From Agelaius tricolor (taxonomy: Eukaryota; Chordata; Aves; Passeriformes; Icteridae), in assembly GCA_023055355.1 (NCBI GenBank), contig JALJCS010000035.1, positions 3,410,001 to 3,474,000 of the forward strand: DNA of 64,000 nucleotides, given 5' to 3'. The position numbers and the translations under genes were made by a program. Of the stretch, positions 60,549-64,000 are shown piece by piece. The notes beneath the pieces are model-generated. The model was given only the letters and a program-made list of their open reading frames with translations, made no database searches and was not told the origin of the DNA. How positions within the stretch are numbered: position 1 is the stretch's first letter; each line of letters begins with the position of its first letter.

Positions 60549-60960
60549 ACATTGAATTCACAGAATCCCAGAATCACTGGGTTGGAAGAGACCTTAAAGA
60601 TCATTGAGTCCAACCCAGCCCCAACAGCTCAACCAAACCCTGGCCCCCAGTGCCACATCCAGGCTTTGTTAAACACACCCAGGGATGGGGACTCCACCAC
60701 CTCCCTGGGCAGCCATTCCAGAACTTTATCACCCTTTGTGTCAAACACTTTTCCCTGCTATCCAACCTGTATTTCCCTTGGTGCAGCTCGGGGCTGTGTG
60801 CTCTGGTTGTGTCAGTGCTGCTGGAGAAAGAGCCCAGCCCCAGCTGAGCACAGGCACCTTCCAGGAGCTGTGAGAGTGATGGGGGCACCCCTGAGTCTCC
60901 TTTTCTCCAGGCTGAGCACCCCCAGCTCCCTCAGGGGTTCCTCACAGGGTTTGTGTTCCA
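60549..60960 (-). mobile_element. CR1 LINE 3' end, about 400 bp
   Basis: Begins GAATTCACAGAATCCCAGAA, then GGTTGGAAGAGACCTTAAAG and ATCATTGAGTCCAACCC, and runs through CTCCACCACCTCCCTGGGCA to the CAGGCTGAGCACCCCCAGCT block. A 232-codon plus-strand frame (60327-61025) crosses it and is not a gene. Confidence 0.92.
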
Positions 60961-62062
60961 TTGCTCACATGTGCACACACGTGGAATTGCACACTGAGCA
61001 GGCACAGGTGCACATATCCCCATAATCAAGAAGGGAAAGGTGCCTTTTGGACTCCTGGAGGTGTATCCCTGTGAGTGCTGGGTGTCAAACAGCCATCAGA
61101 GAGGTGCAGGACAGTGGGATCAGTGACCAGGAGCGGGTTCTGCTCCTGACTTTGCCCTTACTTTGGTGTCCAAGGTGGGGAGAGTCGTTGCTCTATTGTT
61201 TCTCCCCCATGACTTGTGACTAATGATTTCAAAAGCACCTGTGGAAAGGATAATTTATCATTACTACTGCCTTCAAGGTGTGCTTGGTTAAGCAACAAAC
61301 CTTTGGTGGTTTTCAAGAGGTTTTATTTTGATGGAAGCTTTGTTGGTGACAGTTTTTGCAAACATCTCCCCCCTGCAGACCCCAGCACTGGAGTGATGTA
61401 GTTCTGTCCTGGGTTGCTGTTGTTGGTACAATCCTGGGAGTGTGGAGTGCTCCTGGCTGTTCCAGTGCAAAGTCTGGCTGCTTAGCACTGAATCCCCCAG
61501 AGACTTCAGCCAGCTCTTCCAGTTTTGCACTAAAGCCAGAGAGAGACTCACACAATCCTTTTTCTCAGATCTGCTACAGAGGAGATAATCTGTGGCTGAG
61601 AAATGGTAAGAAATCCTGATAGGACCATGTCCTCTTAATCCAGCTCATCCACTGCCTTTCCCTGTCCCTGTGCAACGCCAGGGTTGGGGCTGGGGACAGG
61701 AAACTTCTTTTCCTACTCTGGAAGAGTCTGAAACCAAGGAAAAACCCTTCCTATGGAATCCACTCCTTCCTTAGAGCTGGTGGAATCCCCTCACCTGGAC
61801 AAGACTTGTGCTCTGCATCTCCGTGTGTGGGGCAGCCACCAGAGGGTCTCTGAAATCCCTCCATGGAGCAGCCTGGCCCTTCCTCAGCAGCTCAGGCTCC
61901 CTGTGCTCACTTCCCCGTGCCCTTAGAGCAAATTAAGAGCAGCTATGACTTTCTTCCTGTCTGTGTTTGCAATGCCCCCGGCTGATTGCATTTGTGTAAT
62001 TAATTGCCCAACCTGCGTCTCGTCTCGCAGGGGAGCGATCCGGGGCTCGTTCTCCCTCCTGG
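60961..62062. other. Stretch without recognisable gene
   Basis: No supported exon; the short frames at 61216-61619 lack recognisable domains. Confidence 0.35.
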
Positions 62063-62431
62063 CACACGAGGAAGAGAAAAATCCTGACACACGAGGAACA
62101 GTGAAATCCTGACACACAAGAACAGTAAAATCCTGACACACGAGGAACAGTAAAATCCTGACACACGAGGAACAGTGAAATCCTGACACACGAGGAACAG
62201 TGAAACCCTGACACACGAGGAACAGTGAAATCCTGACACACGAGGACAATAAAATCCTGACACACGAGGAACAGTGAAATCCTGGCCCACGAGGACAGTG
62301 AAATCCTGACCCATGAGGAACAGTGCAATCCTGACACATGAGAACAGTGCAATCCTGACACACGAGGAACAGTGAAATCCTGACCCATGAGGAACAGTGA
62401 AATCCTGACACACGAGGAACAGTAAAATCCT
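62063..62431 (+). repeat. 25-bp minisatellite, about 15 copies
   Basis: Unit CACGAGGAACAGTGAAATCC plus TGACA, with 24-bp variants lacking one base (CACGAGGACAGTG). The 370-codon minus-strand frame (61933-63045) and its relatives are partly made of this repeat. Confidence 0.95.
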
Positions 62432-63088
62432 TTTCCCCACACCTGGGGCGATGGCTGGGGGCTGTTTTTGGGGTCTGTGGCTCCCTGCCAGCAGCGATAA
62501 GTGAGGATAAGCGAGGTGTGAGCCTGCACAAACCTTTTGCTCGGTTCGCAGCCTTGAATGAGCCCCGGACGAGCGGGTTTGGAGAGGAAAGAGGCGTTTT
62601 CACGGGTCACTGATGCACTTTGAACTAGAGCCGGCAGAGCCGCGCTGACCTGAGCTGCTCCAGCAGCCAAGGGCTGAATCAAATCCATGGGGTGCGCCGG
62701 GCTGGGGGCGTGAAATTCCATCTCTTGCCTTTGCTGCTGCGGCTGCAAGAGCCGGGATTCGCAGGGCGGGGAGCGGGCAGGGCCGAGCCTCGGGGATGCT
62801 TTGCGTGCCGCGGGGGTAAAGGTGCAGCCGCGGGGGAGGCTGAGCCCTGCTCTTCCCCTGCCCGTGCCAGCAGACTTGGAACAGCCCTCAGCGGCGTGTG
62901 AGAGGCTGGCAAAGGTGTGCGTGAGGCTGGCAAAGCCCCTCGGCCGCAGCCACGCTCGGATGCGGTGGCTCCGTGCGCGTCCCCGCCGCTCCCAAAGGAT
63001 CGCGGCACCCCCGGGAGCGCGCACCGCACCCGGCCCTGCTCCCATGTCCCAGCCCGGAGCGACGGCATGAAGAAATCCTCGTATTCAG
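62432..63088 (+). promoter_or_regulatory. CpG-rich island, candidate promoter
   Basis: Much higher GC and CpG than the rest (GCCGCGGGGGAGG, CCCCGCCGCTCCC, CACCCCCGGGAGCGCGC). It ends at a plausible exon/donor at 63088. Transcription could run in either direction. Confidence 0.55.
63067..63088 (+). CDS. Candidate first coding exon of an unidentified gene (partial)
   Basis: ATG at 63067 encodes seven residues (MKKSSYS) and is followed by a strong donor TTCAG|GTGAGC, phase 1. A short upstream frame (ATG 63044, eight codons) has its TGA overlapping this ATG as ATGA. The remainder would lie beyond the window. Only position in the CpG island and the donor support it. Confidence 0.3.
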
Positions 63089-64000
63089 GTGAGCCTCCCT
63101 CTGCTCTCGCCTCTCCCTTTGTGTCTGTGCTGGGAAAAAGAAAAGGTTCAAAAAAACCCCAGGTACGAGGTGCACCATCCGTCCTGGCTGTTTCACTGTG
63201 TGTAAACCAGTGGAAAAGGCTTGAAAAGCAAAGCAAAAAGCAGCGGGGCGGCTCGTTCCAGGCAGAGCCCGGCACTGGGGAGTCGGACTTTGTTATCGGA
63301 AGGCACCTGTGCCAGCACGGGTGACATCCAGCACCGAGCGGCAACTCGGTGACACGGGAACAGGGCCGTGTGACACTGCCTGCCCTGGGAGTCTCCAATC
63401 GGGCTGGAAGTACCCATCAATTGTCCAATTTATGGGATCCCCTCATGCTGGGGGATCCCATCTATTCTCTATCCTCCCTTCTCCCCCTCCTGGCTTTGCC
63501 GGCCGTGCCCTGTGGGGTGAGGGCATTGTGCTCTCGCCTCTCCCTTTGTGTCTGTGCTGGGAAAAGGAAAAGGTTGAAACCCCCCCAGGTACGAGGTGCA
63601 CCATCCGTCCCGGCTGTGAGCGCTCTGCAGCTGTTTCACTGTGTATAAATCAGTGGAAAAGGCTTAAAAAGCAAAGCAAAAAGCAGCGGGGCAGCTCGTT
63701 CCAGGCAGAGCCCGGCACTGGGGACACGGACTTTGTTATCGGAAGGCACTGGGGACACCTGTGCCAGCACGGGTGACATCCAGCACTGAGCAGCAGCTCG
63801 GTGACACGGGAACAGGGCTGTGTGACACTGCCTGCCCTGGGAGTCTCCAAACGGGCTGGAAGTACCCATCAATTGGCCAGTTTATGGGATCCCCTCATGC
63901 TGGGGGACTCTTCTCTATTCTCCCATCTATTCTCTATCCTCCCTTCTCCCCCTCCTGGCTTTGCCAGCCGTGCCCTATGTGGTGAGGGCATTGTGCCCTC
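63089..64000 (+). repeat. Tandem repeat with 427-465-bp units, open at the window edge
   Basis: GCTCTCGCCTCTCCCTTTGT recurs at 63103 and 63530, and a third unit begins with GCCCTC near 63995. Units include GGTACGAGGTGCACCATCCG, GGCTCGTTCCAGGCAGAGCC-type sequence and TTTATGGGATCCCCTCATGC. Open frames repeat with it and are not genes. Confidence 0.92.

Noticed and set aside
60327..61025. 232-codon open frame on the plus strand
   Set aside because: Runs through a CR1 tail in antisense.
62060..62431. Possible CRISPR-like array
   Set aside because: Head-to-tail repeats without spacers in vertebrate DNA; it is a minisatellite.
61933..63045. 370-codon open frame on the minus strand
   Set aside because: Built from the 25-bp minisatellite and CpG-island GC content; several overlapping frames are open at once and no domain is visible.

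Overview
The window is vertebrate nuclear DNA, most likely from a songbird. The reasons are CR1 LINE tails, many solo LTRs of types I associate with passerine endogenous retroviruses, microsatellite-rich intergenic DNA, and a CD7 gene. In mammals CD7 lies next to SECTM1 on human 17q25.3; I believe the bird equivalent is chromosome 18. Genes are split by introns, so almost every long uninterrupted reading frame in the window is chance.

Left third (about 4.6-25 kb) is the informative part. It holds two complete plus-strand genes that I could assemble exon by exon with consistent splice sites and frame. (1) An unnamed 231-residue single-pass membrane protein (coding exons 9071-9134, 10450-10761, 12071-12214, 12967-13089, 14193-14245) has a ten-cysteine ectodomain. 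(2) A 319-residue CD7 (18895-18967, 19736-20062, 21543-21884, 23674-23780, 24804-24914) has two tandem V-type Ig domains instead of the single one in mammals, and keeps the cytoplasmic YEDM motif. Both genes have related promoter and 5' untranslated modules (about 4640-6850 and 17600-18330), each with an IRF/ISRE-like element and a TTTAAA box. A dead copy of CD7 intron 1 plus the start of its first Ig exon lies at about 15240-16055, just downstream of gene 1. Gene 1 therefore sits between the two halves of a decayed CD7 duplicate and appears to use its promoter.

Middle (25-62 kb) has no gene I can support. It is an accumulation zone of LTRs: a tandem LTR array with 512/187-bp spacing (31.3-33.7 kb), several solo LTRs, a duplicated 210-bp segment, simple repeats and minisatellites. 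One LTR copy (44.0-44.5 kb) shows a strong one-directional G-to-A mutation load, as expected from APOBEC-type editing.

Right edge (62.4-64 kb) is a GC/CpG-rich island with a plausible first coding exon (63067-63088, plus strand) for an unidentified gene. A 25-bp minisatellite precedes it, and a roughly 430-465-bp tandem repeat starts at its splice donor and runs off the window.
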